64,000 bases of DNA from Osmia lignaria lignaria (lineage: Eukaryota > Arthropoda > Insecta > Hymenoptera > Megachilidae), in the NCBI RefSeq assembly GCF_051020975.1, contig NC_135037.1:7068001-7132000 (forward strand). Direction: 5' to 3'. The translations under genes were made by a program, and so were the position numbers. Shown in pieces: positions 36,701 through 47,600 of this stretch; the stretch's first letter is position 1; each line of letters opens with the position of its first letter. Under the pieces are notes generated by a model, which saw nothing but the letters and a program-made list of their open reading frames with translations, did not search any database and was not told the origin of the DNA.

Positions 36701-37155
36701 TCTCGGTGACTTTCCGAATGCGCCGGTCGCGTGCGTGTGCGAACGTGAAACACGTACACCGATAGAATGTTAGTGCAGGTAGCTGCAACAAGAGTAATTA
36801 CGAGATACGCGCGGAACAGGCCGAAAATCCGGTCGATCCTCTCTGCTCCGTTTCTGCCGGGTCGAAAAACAAGGAAGGGAAAAGAAAAGAAAAAAACAAG
36901 GAGGAAAAAACCGGCGTGCAACGACGGGCGCATTCGTCGAAAGCGACAACCGGGCCGGTTCGCCACAGGGGACAAGAACGAAAGTATAGAATAAAAAGAA
37001 AAAAGAAAATTTGTGCAGGTAAAAAAACTCACGTCATTTCCAATTTGACCCATGCTGGCGGCACCACCACAATTCGCGATCGTATCCGCCCTCGGGTATG
37101 ACTCGGTCACGTTAGCCACAGGAATTTTGAACGATTTTTTGTTTAATAAATACAC
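15637..37155 (-). CDS. Sesn: Sestrin (7 coding exons, 481 aa)
   Basis: Sestrins are cytosolic stress-induced proteins that bind GATOR2 and so restrain mTORC1; human SESN1/2 are leucine sensors. Coding exons in transcript order: 37155-37033, 21190-21020, 18422-18240, 18156-17916, 17141-16876, 16580-16206, 15723-15637. Phases join perfectly and the total of 481 aa matches human SESN2 (480). Landmarks: HPSYLEHFLRTQ, the AhpD-like site RHQCSYLINL, HRPWLLNKTHIE, FHSLSSFVFSCGI, a variable Ser/Pro-rich linker (about residues 205-300), then FRVQDYSWDDHGYSL, RRAIWNYI, DDYDYNEVNQLLE and the C-terminal EARMQAELLYALRAVMRYMT. Leucine-pocket residues T375, T378, T387, R391 and E452 are present by alignment to SESN2 T374, T377, T386, R390 and E451. 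Oddities: the site equivalent to W444 is Met445 and that of H132 is Gln112. The start was chosen because FKIPVANV matches the FIPVEEV-like beginning of human sestrins. Confidence 0.95.
16206..16580 (-). CDS. Sesn: Sestrin coding exon 6, leucine and GATOR2 binding region (residues 329-453)
   Basis: Acceptor gttgtttcag, donor AAG|gttggt, phase 0, 125 codons. It carries FRVQDYSWDDHGYSLVNRLY, LTYYTMGTHSKVDTSRFRRA, and IRHDDYDYNEVNQLLE. Asp407-Asp408 match D406-D407 of SESN2, needed for GATOR2 contact. It ends DRVMREFKHSEK, where Met445 replaces W444 and Glu452 matches E451. Confidence 0.96.
16876..17141 (-). CDS. Sesn: Sestrin coding exon 5, linker and start of C-terminal domain (residues 240-328)
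   Basis: Acceptor tctgtgcag, donor AAG|gtaagc; enters phase 1 and leaves phase 0. After ENMPSPPSSPSIVGEQEVGV it gives LMERMKRLSEKSE and then EDPTFIYQDFAK, the last a conserved sestrin segment. The Met in the middle of the linker is not a start site. Confidence 0.94.
17916..18156 (-). CDS. Sesn: Sestrin coding exon 4 (residues 160-240)
   Basis: Acceptor ttttacag-type, donor ACTG|gtaagt, leaving phase 1. It encodes KLTKGADSWSLAEVVHAIVL, LAHFHSLSSFVFSCGI, and then the start of the disordered linker rich in Asn, Ser, Lys and Pro. Confidence 0.95.
18240..18422 (-). CDS. Sesn: Sestrin coding exon 3, peroxidase-like site (residues 99-159)
   Basis: Acceptor gtttgcag, donor GAG|gttcgt, phase 0. It starts AAGRHQCSYLINLQKGEFLL and ends AHRPWLLNKTHIE. 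Cys105 and Tyr107 match C125 and Y127 of human SESN2. The third residue of that catalytic set, H132, is Gln112 here (codon CAG, directly readable). Confidence 0.95.
18876..18900. repeat. (GAAAC)5 short tandem repeat
   Basis: Five perfect pentanucleotide units in a sestrin intron. Confidence 0.9.
20280..20326. repeat. Short hairpin in a sestrin intron
   Basis: TACGACTTCCT (20280-20290) is perfectly complementary to AGGAAGTCGTA (20316-20326); inner GGTAT/ATACC can add a second stem. It is too short for a typical pre-miRNA. Confidence 0.5.
21020..21190 (-). CDS. Sesn: Sestrin coding exon 2 (residues 42-98)
   Basis: Acceptor ...cgttacag, donor ATG|gtgagt, phase 0 at both ends. It encodes THILLMDAFLQNNRLDHVSR and then VMASHPSYLEHFLRTQHFIL, ending DYRHLIAIM. 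This is the helical start of the sestrin N-terminal (AhpD-like) domain. Confidence 0.95.
25024..25128. repeat. 35-bp minisatellite with palindromic core, about 3 units
   Basis: Palindromic cores lie at 25024-25040 (GACGCACCTGGTGCGTC), 25059-25075 and 25094-25110, spaced exactly 35 bp. The 18-bp spacers are related for the first two units and degenerate after the third. Confidence 0.8.
29706..29862. repeat. Foldback element, arms of 42-49 nt around a 59-nt loop
   Basis: 29713-29754 is the reverse complement of 29814-29855 with two mismatches in 42 nt. Weaker pairing extends the arms to about 29706 and 29862. No coding capacity. No clear target duplication was seen, so the class is unknown. 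Confidence 0.8.
29970..30337. mobile_element. Long-inverted-repeat MITE, 103-nt arms
   Basis: The left arm 29970-30072 and right arm 30235-30337 are equal in length and inverted, with roughly 85-90% identity by eye. Each includes a seven-base C (or G) run next to AAAATTGAGAACTCAGG. The 162-bp centre carries a 21-bp tandem repeat (30117-30200). It is non-coding and I cannot assign a superfamily. Confidence 0.8.
30117..30200. repeat. 21-bp tandem repeat, 4 units
   Basis: Four units of the type ATGCGCAGTATTAAATAGCGC, at 30117, 30138, 30159 and 30180, inside the inverted-repeat element. Any peptide read from it is only the repeat translated. Confidence 0.9.
32796..33244. mobile_element. MITE with long terminal inverted repeats (about 449 bp)
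   Basis: The ends share ACCGTTTAAAACA, then TTTAAAATTGGACCAAATGA and onward for about 130 nt with scattered changes (left arm about 32796-32934, right arm about 33102-33244). The unpaired centre is AT-rich and non-coding. The target duplication is unclear. Confidence 0.8.
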
Positions 37156-38450
37156 TGGTATATAGACGTACGGTACGGTACGATATGCGTAATATAATAT
37201 TACACGAAAGACTTCGGTAGATACGTGTGTATAATATGTATAATACTAAGTATATAGAAAAATGAAGTAAAGTTCGTTCTTCGGTCTCTTTCTCAACCGA
37301 TCTCGTAGAAAAAATGAGTAATTATGACACAAGTTACAACGACAGGGTTGTAGGTGCGATTTCACGCGAATTATAAAAAAAAAATCTTCACCGACGAGTT
37401 CTAGCGGTGGGTTTTCCTTTGGGATAGGACGTCCGTGAGTTATCGCACTCGTGGAACACCGGCGAGAAATGACCAGTCATAATAATATCACAGACGTATT
37501 GCTCGTACCCGGTCGTTGGGTATGGCGACAGGCTCGATTATCTTTTCGTACGATTGTTTTTTAACGAAAGACTATCGGTACGGTAACAAAGAAATTGAAA
37601 AGAAAAAAAGAAATAAACAAAATAAATGAAAGAAAAGAAAAGAAAAAATCTCTGACTACCGATCGTTCACAACACCGACACACAATTTGGGAGAAGAGCA
37701 CAAGAATCAGGTTACACTGGACATTACGTGCAGAAGGGACTGCCTACGGTGAACGATGTGTACGGAAAGAGAGCCGGTTGCTAACTGACGATAACTGATG
37801 CCTCGATAGTTAAGCCCAACCACGATCATCTGGTCGAGCATGCGTGGTGGGGGTGACCGACAACCGGGGAAGGGATACGCCGGTTCTGCGGCGCTGCCAT
37901 TGGTCGAGCAGTGCCGTAGCAACAGCGAGCTCCGCAATTGATGTCAAAACGAAACTTCGATAAAATTTGCGAAAAGAAGGCACGCTTTTACCGTCCGATA
38001 ATTCATGATTCATTGGTACGTTTCGTGAATAGTATGACGCGGAATTTATTCGTTCAAGAAAGGACGAGAAAAAGAAAAGATAAAATACAATCCGGGGGAC
38101 TGGAACGTAGGGAATTATAGATACGTGTCTGGCGTACGCAGGCTTGATCAGCTGATGCCTTAGCAACAGGAGTACGAACTGTGCTAAAAATATCGATCCC
38201 ATCTGATCATCGGTACGATGCAAACTGTAACGTGTTATGCGGCTTCCACGATAAAAGTAGCCGGCTCGACGTGCTTCCTTTTGACTTTTCACGCTTGGAA
38301 AACAGCTGAGGAAAAGTCGAAATCGCGGCTTGGAAACGCTATGAATCACTGCGACCTCGATCAGCGCACGCTTTCGCTACGGATCCCGCGGATCCGCGTC
38401 AGCTGTGATCGCGATACGCCGATGACGCGAATCCGCGTCACTCGCAAATT
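36600..38450 (-). promoter_or_regulatory. CpG-rich region around the sestrin start; probable promoter
   Basis: Sequence around and upstream (higher coordinates) of the sestrin ATG is unusually rich in CpG for the window, especially 36600-37000 and 37800-38450. The latter has repeated CGCGGATCCGCGTCA-like words near 38385-38440. Placing the transcription start here is inference; no clear core element was identified. Confidence 0.4.
37033..37155 (-). CDS. Sesn: Sestrin coding exon 1 (residues 1-41)
   Basis: The ATG at 37155-37153 opens MYLLNKKSFKIPVANVTESY, and the exon ends GQIGND|gtgagt in phase 0. The KSFKIPVANV segment fits the short conserved N-terminal motif of sestrins. An upstream non-coding exon or alternative first exons are possible, because the surrounding 36.6-38.4 kb is CpG-rich. 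Confidence 0.8.
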
Positions 38451-41400
38451 AATATTATTAATATTAATATTAGTTTTACTTATTTTATTCAGCCGGTAAA
38501 TATCCACGGCCCTCGGTTAGTTGTTTTAGCAACCTCGTCTCGACGTGAAAATCCTACGATTATTATCTCGTTCGAAATACATACGTATAAATCGTCGTTA
38601 TTATTATTATACCTGATACTTTGTTAACGCTTAACAACCGGCACACTTCACTTCTCTTCTCTTACATAATTGAAAAGCAGATAATCTCCAAAGACGGTGT
38701 GTGTTTATCGGCATTAATGAAAAAGCCTGTTTCCTCGAGAGGAGGGGAGCACCATTATCGCGATAGATATACGTGCAAAAATGCTATGGATTCGCGAATG
38801 TTCATCGTAGCGGACGTTCGTCGCAAAGTCGCAACTGTTTTGAGGATCAATGAGAGACCGTCGGAGCCCGGTCTCGCGACGAGGGGAGAGAAGATGAAGA
38901 GCCATTCAAAGCCTTTAAGGTTCCTTTGTCTTCCAAGGACAACGCGAAATAAAGACTTGGAAGGAAGCGAAAGAAGGGCTCTCCCCCTTTTTTTATTTCC
39001 GCAAAATACCGACGAGTCTTTGTCGCGGGCACGAAACGTCAGTAGAAACTTGCCGGAGGAGTTCTCGAGGTACGAAAATCCTGACTAAATAGGGACATTT
39101 CTTATCATCCAGAAATATAACTGACATGGAACAGGATGACGGTGATTAACCCTTATTCGGTTGGATGCTCTCCCAGGGCCATTACACTTGCCACAAGGAA
39201 AATTCACAAGGAGACACAACGATCGCATTTATATTAAAGTTTCCTAGTAGCCAGGGTAAAATGACAGTGTCGAGTTCCCAGAAGAAAGCGATTAAAAGGA
39301 AAAAGACAGGCTGCGCCCGGAAACAGCCGTCGAAGCTCGATATAGCGAAACACCTTTGGAGCGCAACCGCGGTTTCGAGATCCTCTCTGGTTAATCGGTT
39401 TCTACGAAGGCCAACATTTCTCTGTGTATGTATGCAGGGCCTCCCTTTGGAGGAGAGCGAACCAAAGTTTCTATTATTTCGTATTCCCGGTAGCGAGCGT
39501 TTGACCGAGGTTAGTATTGGAAGCGCGAAGAGGTCAACGCTCGGGAAAGCGCCTCTCGTTACGGCACTGCCATGCGATATTATAGGCCCCGTCGCTCGGA
39601 AATCCCTTCTCTCTTTCTATTTCTTTTTTCTCTCTGTTTCTCTTTCACCCTGAACTCTGTCCCTTCTCTACCCCGCCAGTTCGTTTTTCTCTTTTTCCAT
39701 CCCTCCATCTCTCTTAATAACCTTTCTCTATCCTCCTCCCTCCATCTTGCACACCATCTCGCCTTCTCTCTTTTCCCCGACTTTCTCTTATTCCTTTCGT
39801 TCGTAACTACATATACGTTTCCACACCTTTCCCTAACTCTAAGGGTGCGTTTTCACGTGACACTTAAAAGTCATGGCGAGATTTTTTTTTTTTCCAGTTC
39901 GCTATACGACTTCCTACTTTACATTACAGAGTGCAACACTCTCTTGGTGTACGTATAATCTGTTTCGTTCTTGTTTTATCCGCTTTTCCATCCGTTTTCT
40001 TAGCTGCATCACGCGATCGTTTATCCTTCTCTATCATGGATAGTACTATTTTTCCTCTCTTTGTCCTTTCTACCGTGCCACCAGCTGTTAGACAGTTGCA
40101 CGCATTATGCCGTTATAACGGAAAAGAGAGAACTAATCGTCTGACCGAAGAGGGAAATCGTAGGAAATGCTCGACGAGCAGGAACGAGGATGCACTTCGG
40201 AGGCGCTAGAGTCGTGAAAATGGCCCCTACTCGTTCCCAACTACTCTCTATCTATCATCCCCGACACTGGGTCGAACTCGATTACTCGAACGGTCTTTCG
40301 GTCAGTGGGATCACTGAACGTCGAGAAACCGAGCGATTGCAACGTTCGTGGCTCTCGACGAGGAATTCCTCGATAAGAGACGTCCATCGAAGATATAAAA
40401 ACCGTTGGAAAACAGCCGATCGACTGACGTTCCTCTAATTATTCATTACGATCCAACGAGTTTTGTACTTGATTCCAATAAACGTAACGCTACATTTTTA
40501 TCTACGTTTCAAATTTTAATCGTACCCCAACAAATCTTGAAAATTTGAGAAATTTTAACCCTCGAATAACAAATCGAGTGAATCGCGACACGGATCCGTA
40601 ATTATACAAATTAATCCAAAAGAAAAAAAATGTTACTTACAAAAGAATTTATCTATGTACGAACCGAGGCGCATACAAAAGAACGAAGATATCCTGTCCG
40701 CATAGAAACACTAAGCCGCTCCATACACGAATCGAAGGTATATACACTTGTATCGACTTAAGTACACATTTCGACCGATCGAAGGTACCTTTGTTCGAGC
40801 TATGACTCAACCCACCAACTTCCTGATATTTTTCTTAGCCAGTTCGTTATCTTGCCGTGCAAACGCTTTTATGGCGCGAGTAACATTGTTCTACACACGT
40901 GGTACCATTGGATCATCTTTATGCCATTGCAATGACGCATCCTTGAATACACGGGTGTAATGTAGGCTTTTCTTATTTGAGGAGGGAGGCTCTCGGTATT
41001 TTCTTTTGATCTTGCAAGAACTATGAAAAAATTTGGATTTAGGTCGTTGAAAGAAAATATAAGGTTCTTTTGAGCAAATGGTGGAAAGGTCTTCCTTCTT
41101 TCTTAATTAAGAAAAGATTTATATTGCAGCAAAGTGTATGGACTTCCGGATCAACGATACACGAATTATCCTCTGGAAAAGAGTTACAAAAATTTCTTTT
41201 CTGCTCCAGCGACATTTCGACAGTGTTCCCTTTCTAACATTTCAGGCAAACTTGTGGTTCGTACGATTGCAAAATCGTGGTTAACGCGGTGAGTCGTTAA
41301 GTGCAACGATCTGACACAGAGACGATGATTCAACAATGACTAACACGCTCGCATAGTAATGATCGACGATAAACGAATTTCACGGAAGGACAATAGTTCG

Positions 41401-41548
41401 ATTATTACAAGCAATCGCGTAAGCAACCGGTTCGTAATTAACCGGCTGTCAATTATGGAATCTGGTAAAAATTGATTGGAAGAAATTGGAACGTACTATC
41501 AGTGGATACGAGCCGGAAGTTTCGCGGAATTCCACTAAAGCATTATCA
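38451..41548. other. Intergenic DNA, no gene recognised
   Basis: An ATT-rich trinucleotide stretch (38448-38472) and a CT-rich stretch (about 39600-39840). Open frames at 38621-39088 and 39165-39653 have no recognisable homology. Confidence 0.6.
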
Positions 41549-41621
41549 GGGGGCGTAGCTCAGATGGTAGAGCGCTCGCTTAGCATGCGAGAGGTACCGG
41601 GATCGATGCCCGGCGCCTCCA
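41549..41621 (+). tRNA. tRNA-Ala (anticodon AGC)
   Basis: A 73-nt cloverleaf. The acceptor strand GGGGGCG pairs with CGCCTCC (one G-T) and is followed by discriminator A. The D-arm is GCTC/GAGC, the anticodon stem CTCGC/GCGAG with loop TTAGCAT, and the T-arm CCGGG/CCCGG. Box A (TAGCTCAGATGG) and box B (GGATCGATGCC, the usual Ala form) are intact. There is no intron. A run of ten T at 41628-41637 is the Pol III terminator. Confidence 0.97.
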
Positions 41622-41627
41622 AGTAAG

Positions 41628-41637
41628 TTTTTTTTTT
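41628..41637 (+). terminator. Pol III terminator of tRNA-Ala
   Basis: A T10 run starting 7 nt after the discriminator base. Confidence 0.9.
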
Positions 41638-44600
41638 CTAAAATCATTTAAAAAACAAAATTATAATATATTTCTAAAATGCTCTTAAAATCCTCTAATT
41701 TCTTAATGGAAATTAATGTTTTTTTAAATGAAATTTTTATGAACAATGTTACGCGCATCATCAAGAATAGACTTCCTTATGGGCCATTATTATCTTTAAT
41801 TGACTTTATTTAATTAACAGGTGATTTCCGCACAATAAAACCTAGTGCGTACAACTGCGCTAACCGAGATCTATCGATTGACACCATTCTCGAGCCGATC
41901 GGAACACTGGTCCGTACGGAAGGGTAGCCTCATCAGCGACTGAAATACCAATAGTGTAAAAAGAATCGTATTTTCAATAATTCTAATTTTAATATATGTA
42001 CTGTGTTACAGATGGCAATTTTCACTAGGGTATCACGTACAAAGTAGCAGTTGCTGCGCTACACGAGTAGAAACGACGAAACCAACGGTCCTGTCGCGGC
42101 TGAACAAGAGAAAGGAAGAGAATGTTTGAACGCGTACGGTGTTCTATGAAGGAAACATGTGTCCAAACGAACGGAACGGGAAACACATCGAACATTCGTC
42201 ATGGACGAAGGCCACATTTCATTATCAGCAAACGTTTTGTGTGTTTTCTGGTCCCTGTGTCTACATAGACTTTACGGTCTTTGACAAGTCCCAGTTAACA
42301 GCACTCCTCGTCTTGAAAATCAATCTATATACGAATAGCAAGTTTCAGTTTCATTTTCCATTAATTTTCTTATTCTCTTAGCAGCATGTACAAAATGCCC
42401 TACTCATCAGTGTTTACAAAGAAACAGCACGTGTGCATTTTCTGAGCGTTGCCAGTGGCTGTGGATTAAATCATCGTCTAAACTTCGATGTATGCAAATA
42501 AGGATGATAACCGTAATCGTGTAATCGCTTCAGACGTTTATCGTCCTTGTTAAAACAAAGTGGAAGCCGCGAGATACGATTGCTATTGTTTGTCATAGAA
42601 TCGATCCGGCTTTAAACAGTGACAAGCACTTACGCGGTCGCGAGAGTGCAGCATTTTATCATGCCAAACAGCTGCGGTACAAAGATTTTTTCTAATGACA
42701 TATACACGCAGACACACGAGTGTGGTACGCGTTTCAAAGCGATACCAGCCGGCTTGTTAAACGTTCCTCTAACAATACCGTGACGCAAAACGTTGCTCCA
42801 TATTCGGGACCGAATATGCTCCGAAACCTAACGCGTTCTCGCGCGATACAGCTGTTGCTACAAGCAACAACAGTAATTTCGACGGAAAAGGTTAAAAGGG
42901 AAAACGGATACAATGGATGGAAAGCTCGCAACGGTCTGGCAGAAAGGTTGCTGCTCAAACACTTTGCGAAGAGCCCTTTTAACGATTATACCAGCGCGTT
43001 TGACAGGCGAAGCTGCGAACCCTTTGTGCGACCGTAAATCGAAAATTTGGAATTTCAAATATTCGAGCTTCGAAATTGAAATATTCGAGCTTTATTGGGT
43101 ACCTCATTACCCACTGTCGTGAACTCGGTTCTGGATTTTCACTCAGAGGTCTTGATTTTCTCTGACTGGGGTCCGTGTTTAAGTCGATACAATAGTTTTC
43201 GAGGGTGGAGGGAACAGTTTTATTGTACAAAGGGCTCTTGATGCCCACGTGCTAAACTGTCCGTTTTGGCGATGTCACGAGTGTTATAACGAAATAAACC
43301 AGATGTAGGAGAAAGTTCTGTTAATATCTGACTCCGCTACGCAAAGGTGAAACTTTTTACAATTGTCGATTGGCCAAGAAAAACGATACAGGATCATATA
43401 AACGATAATCATCGGAACGATCGAACAGTCCACGAGACAGAATTTTACAATAACAATACACTCGGCTGATAAAGCATAGATATCCGTGTCATCCGCGACG
43501 CGTGAGTCGGTCGTCCGTTTTGTTTTACGAAAACATCGAGCATTATCGCGCCGGTGAACACACGATCGCGTTATCAGTCGCTCTATTGACAACGGATAAT
43601 TAATAATAGAAGGCGAAAATGACTTATTTGTGGAGAAACAATAAGCGATATCAGCGAAATGACCGATACTCTGATCTCCAGTTAACGCGATCCCCTTTCA
43701 AAAATCTTTTCCACGAATTTTCTCCATTTCCTTACAACATCCGATTCATTAATTATGTTAATTCCATGGAAGTTATATACCACTTACTCTTAATGGACTT
43801 TTTTACCCAATCTATTTAAAATATGCTAAAAGTCTTAAATTGTCAGGGAATTACAGCAACCTGAAGGATCACGGCCGTTCAAAAATAAATTGCAAGGCGA
43901 AGCGTTGAAATCGCGCGATCATCGAAGGCAACTCAGAGACAAACAACATCTGGATTCTATCATCTTAGCGTCGACTTCGGAAACTGCTCGATCGTAATGC
44001 GGGTAAACACAATCGACAGTTAACGAACGATTTTTCGTCACCGTTTAAGGCCACCACTGAAAATAGCCTTCTTGCATAACGATCCGAGATGCAACGTCGA
44101 GTGCATAAAGCCGAGTATCCACTTGCATCAAACGCCCGTATCGTATTCATTTGAAGAGGCAGGCCCTGCATCGTTGCATGTTACAGCGTGTTTCGTCAAT
44201 ATTTCTTCGTTTCTTGAAAGAAACGATTCGGCAATAGGACTGGGCTACTACAGGCAAGAAGTTTTGATTTGCTGCGTCCTGCTCCTTTGATACGGAGATA
44301 CGCAACGAGCCAATCCGAAAAATTTGTCGGTTCTTTGCCGTTGCATCGAAGGAAAGGTTCGGAGACCATTTGGAGCGTAAAAACAACATATCCGAAACAT
44401 GACACTTGAGGCACGGATACAATTATTGATGCGCATTTGTTGTTCTTTTCTAACATTTACAATGTTTTAAAACATCAGAATATTAAGATCACTTTATTTT
44501 CAAAAACATTCTTTTTGACGACACCAGAGAGATTATTTTTGTTACATCTGCAAGTTAAAGGAGGAATTCTGGGAATCGGTTTATAACTTAGGGAAATAAA

Positions 44601-47600
44601 ATACGGAAAAAATATGTTATTATACCAGGTGTTCGAGTTCACTTAATCCATTTATTACTCGAAGAGTAATCATCATTTATTACCCTTGTTGCTTTCATCA
44701 AACTGGTACTACCTGTGTACCATGCAAGTTCGGTAGCTCCACGCGAATTAGGAGGTACCCTCGCGTTTGCAAAGGACACCTAATCAGAAAAATTCCAAAT
44801 TGATCGCCTACGACGAATTTCACCAATACAGGAAATGGAAGTTTGTACACTGAAACCCCCACCACGATTAGGAAGTGACATATTTCTCATCAATACGGAA
44901 CAAGATTAGTTGTCGTTTCGACTACCGACAGATGTGTACCATGTATTTTACTAAGGCGGAAACTCTCACCTTGATTGAAGTTTATCGATCGAAAGGTGTA
45001 TTGTGGGACCCCTAAAACGGGTGGGAGGAAATAAGTGAAGAAATAAAAAAACCAAAAGTACAATGTAAGAAAGAATAGAATACCTCCTCGCAGGTTTGGC
45101 CCAAATACGCCCAAATGACCATCGACGTAGGTTGCAGATGTAATAAAAGTTCTACCGTACTAACCGACGGACTCCTACAATAAAGAAACAGCACGCAGCA
45201 AACTGGAACTCCTCGCCTGAAGTGGCCCTATTGCCGAACCGTTTCTACCAAGAAACGAAGAAAAATTGTCCGAGCCGTAGCATGCGGTGATTCGCAGTGA
45301 TGCAATCGCTTCATAAGGATACGCAACGGTGATACAAATGGATAACCGGCTTAAGATCGCGCCACGATCTACCATAATCTGTTTACGAATATTGCCAGAG
45401 CCGTCTAATTGCTGCACTTTCGCGGCATAACCAGCGACTGTGACACCTGATAACGTCGAGTCACAAACGGGAACGAGATTGTGAACCCTGAGCTGTCCAG
45501 GAGTCGAGGTTTCTTCGTGAACACACATAGTTTACGCATCTGTGTAACATCTGCTTCGAATACTGATTTCCTTACTCTTTCAACAAGACAGAAGACTATT
45601 TTCTGGGAGATGGGCTGCGAAATTTTCAACAGTGTTGAAAGAAATAGAATATCATTGTGGGAGGATCTGTAGAAAATGGAGAGTGAAGTGGTACCCTTAA
45701 TGGCCTACAATTTTGCAATATTAATATTGGTATAGGAATTCTCTAATTTTCCATTTCCACTGGTTCCAATAAAAACTTCTGCGGTTTATCCATAGTAAAT
45801 TTCCAGCTTGCAGATTCGCAAGAAGTTAATCCATTATCAAAATCAACAGAATCACCTACATATTTACTTAGACAAGGTCATATTTACAATTGGAACTCGA
45901 CTAAACGATTCGATCATTCGGAAAAAGAAAAAAAAGACCAAGAATATCATTTCATAATTCAACGAGGTTACAAAAAAAAGAAAACCAAACCTCCTCGATA
46001 AGATTCACGTAGGATTAGCGACGAATCAGCCGCGTGTTGGTAATCTTTCATTGGAGAATTTAGCAGAATCTTGAATAACAAGATTTCTTAACTTATCACG
46101 CATTTTCGTTGTCGACCCTCGAAATTATTTGTTGCTTTTTCATTCGAAAGAGGCGAGACGTTTATTTACCTCTTCGATTATCATGAAAGGAATAAGTTAG
46201 TCGTGTCGCGTGTTACGACGTTTGGTAACGATGTATCGATGACGTAAATTGTTCGTCAGTAATTCGATACTCGAATTGTCGAGAAAGGAATAAAGAAACA
46301 AACAACAGGCCCACTTTGATATAGCCACCACGTAGACGAAAAATAATCTGCAACGCTTTTCAGTCTCGTGTATCGTGAACGACGCAAACGTCCAAAACAT
46401 TTCGTAAACAACGATATCACGAGCGAACAAATACCGTTGTCGCAACATTTTCCGATTGGCTCTGAAAATTTTGCGCTACGATTTCGTCCGGATACCATAA
46501 TCGAATCTTTCGGTTATCGCACCGTGACTGCTTTCACTCTTACATACACATACAATGTATAATATGTTATTGAATCACAATGTTATTTCACTTTTAAATA
46601 CTTAAATTATTTCTTTTTCATAGTTCTTCAATGTAAATTTTGATATAGTAATAACTAATCGAAATTAAAAATAATTCTAAGCAGCACTGATGTATCAATT
46701 TTTTATTAAGGTATCAAATAGAAAGTTTCAATTGGAAAGTGATCGTAATCTAATTAACTATAATTACACAGTGTGTCATAACACTAAAAATGATGATTTT
46801 CACTACGGTACTTAACGTGTTAATTTCATTCTTCCGTTGGTATTTTCATCGAGGCGATTCCTTTTTTCCTTAACGCGAAAGATTGCATACTATGCGAAGG
46901 TTACCATTTCCTTCGTTTATTTTTGCTCCAATTATAGCACCTCCATATTAAATTCGATAGATCCAATTAGTGGTCATGGTCACTATTATCCTACCTAATT
47001 TCTCTCGTTAACAAGAAACGCGTTAAAATACCATATAAACAGTGTGTTATTACAAAATTATCTTCTTTTTTTTTAAACAACAGAAAGATATTTATTAATA
47101 GACGAGTACTGTTCATTTGAAAATACCATTTGGTAGATGAAAATCAATGTACGAATCGAATTACACGAAGATATTTGACCGTTTTGTTATTTTCAACTTT
47201 TCTTTACCTTAATTTTTGCAATGAATAAACTTACTGTTCGAACGGTCTCATGAGCTAGTAAATAATCCAAAATCTGTTCAACCGATTTCGTCCTCTCTGT
47301 CAACCCTTAAAACGACTATACACAACACACCCTCTGTCTCCTCTGGTATTGTTATCAACAAGTTTCGAAACTTTCGGTCAACACTCAAAACGATAACATT
47401 ATACTCTTATCTTATTTATTCCACGCTCTATCTCGCGTTTTATTTAATACCGTAAAGACACCCTGTTTTCCATCATTGCCATCGTGTCCTCGCGATCAAA
47501 GTCTACCCTTCAAGAAGAAAAATGAAAAGCAGAACGAAGAAACGTTAAAAATATTCCCACGACCATTTTTACGTTCGCATAAATTTATCAAATTACATCG

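Larger units (their letters stand above)
21191..37032 (-). other. Sesn: Large first coding intron of sestrin (15.8 kb)
   Basis: Apart from the mobile and repeat elements listed separately, no exon or nested gene was recognised on either strand. GC-richer patches (about 23.4-23.9 kb, 33.45-33.7 kb, 36.6-37.0 kb) hold longer open frames, but their translations match no family I know. Confidence 0.7.

Noticed and set aside
37810..38349. 179-codon frame on the minus strand upstream of sestrin
   Set aside because: CpG-rich promoter-like DNA; the sequence resembles no sestrin N-terminus and has no donor leading into the next sestrin exon.
38621..39653. Two plus-strand frames of 155 and 162 codons
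   Set aside because: No recognisable domain, no matching exons around them, and composition like the surrounding intergenic DNA.
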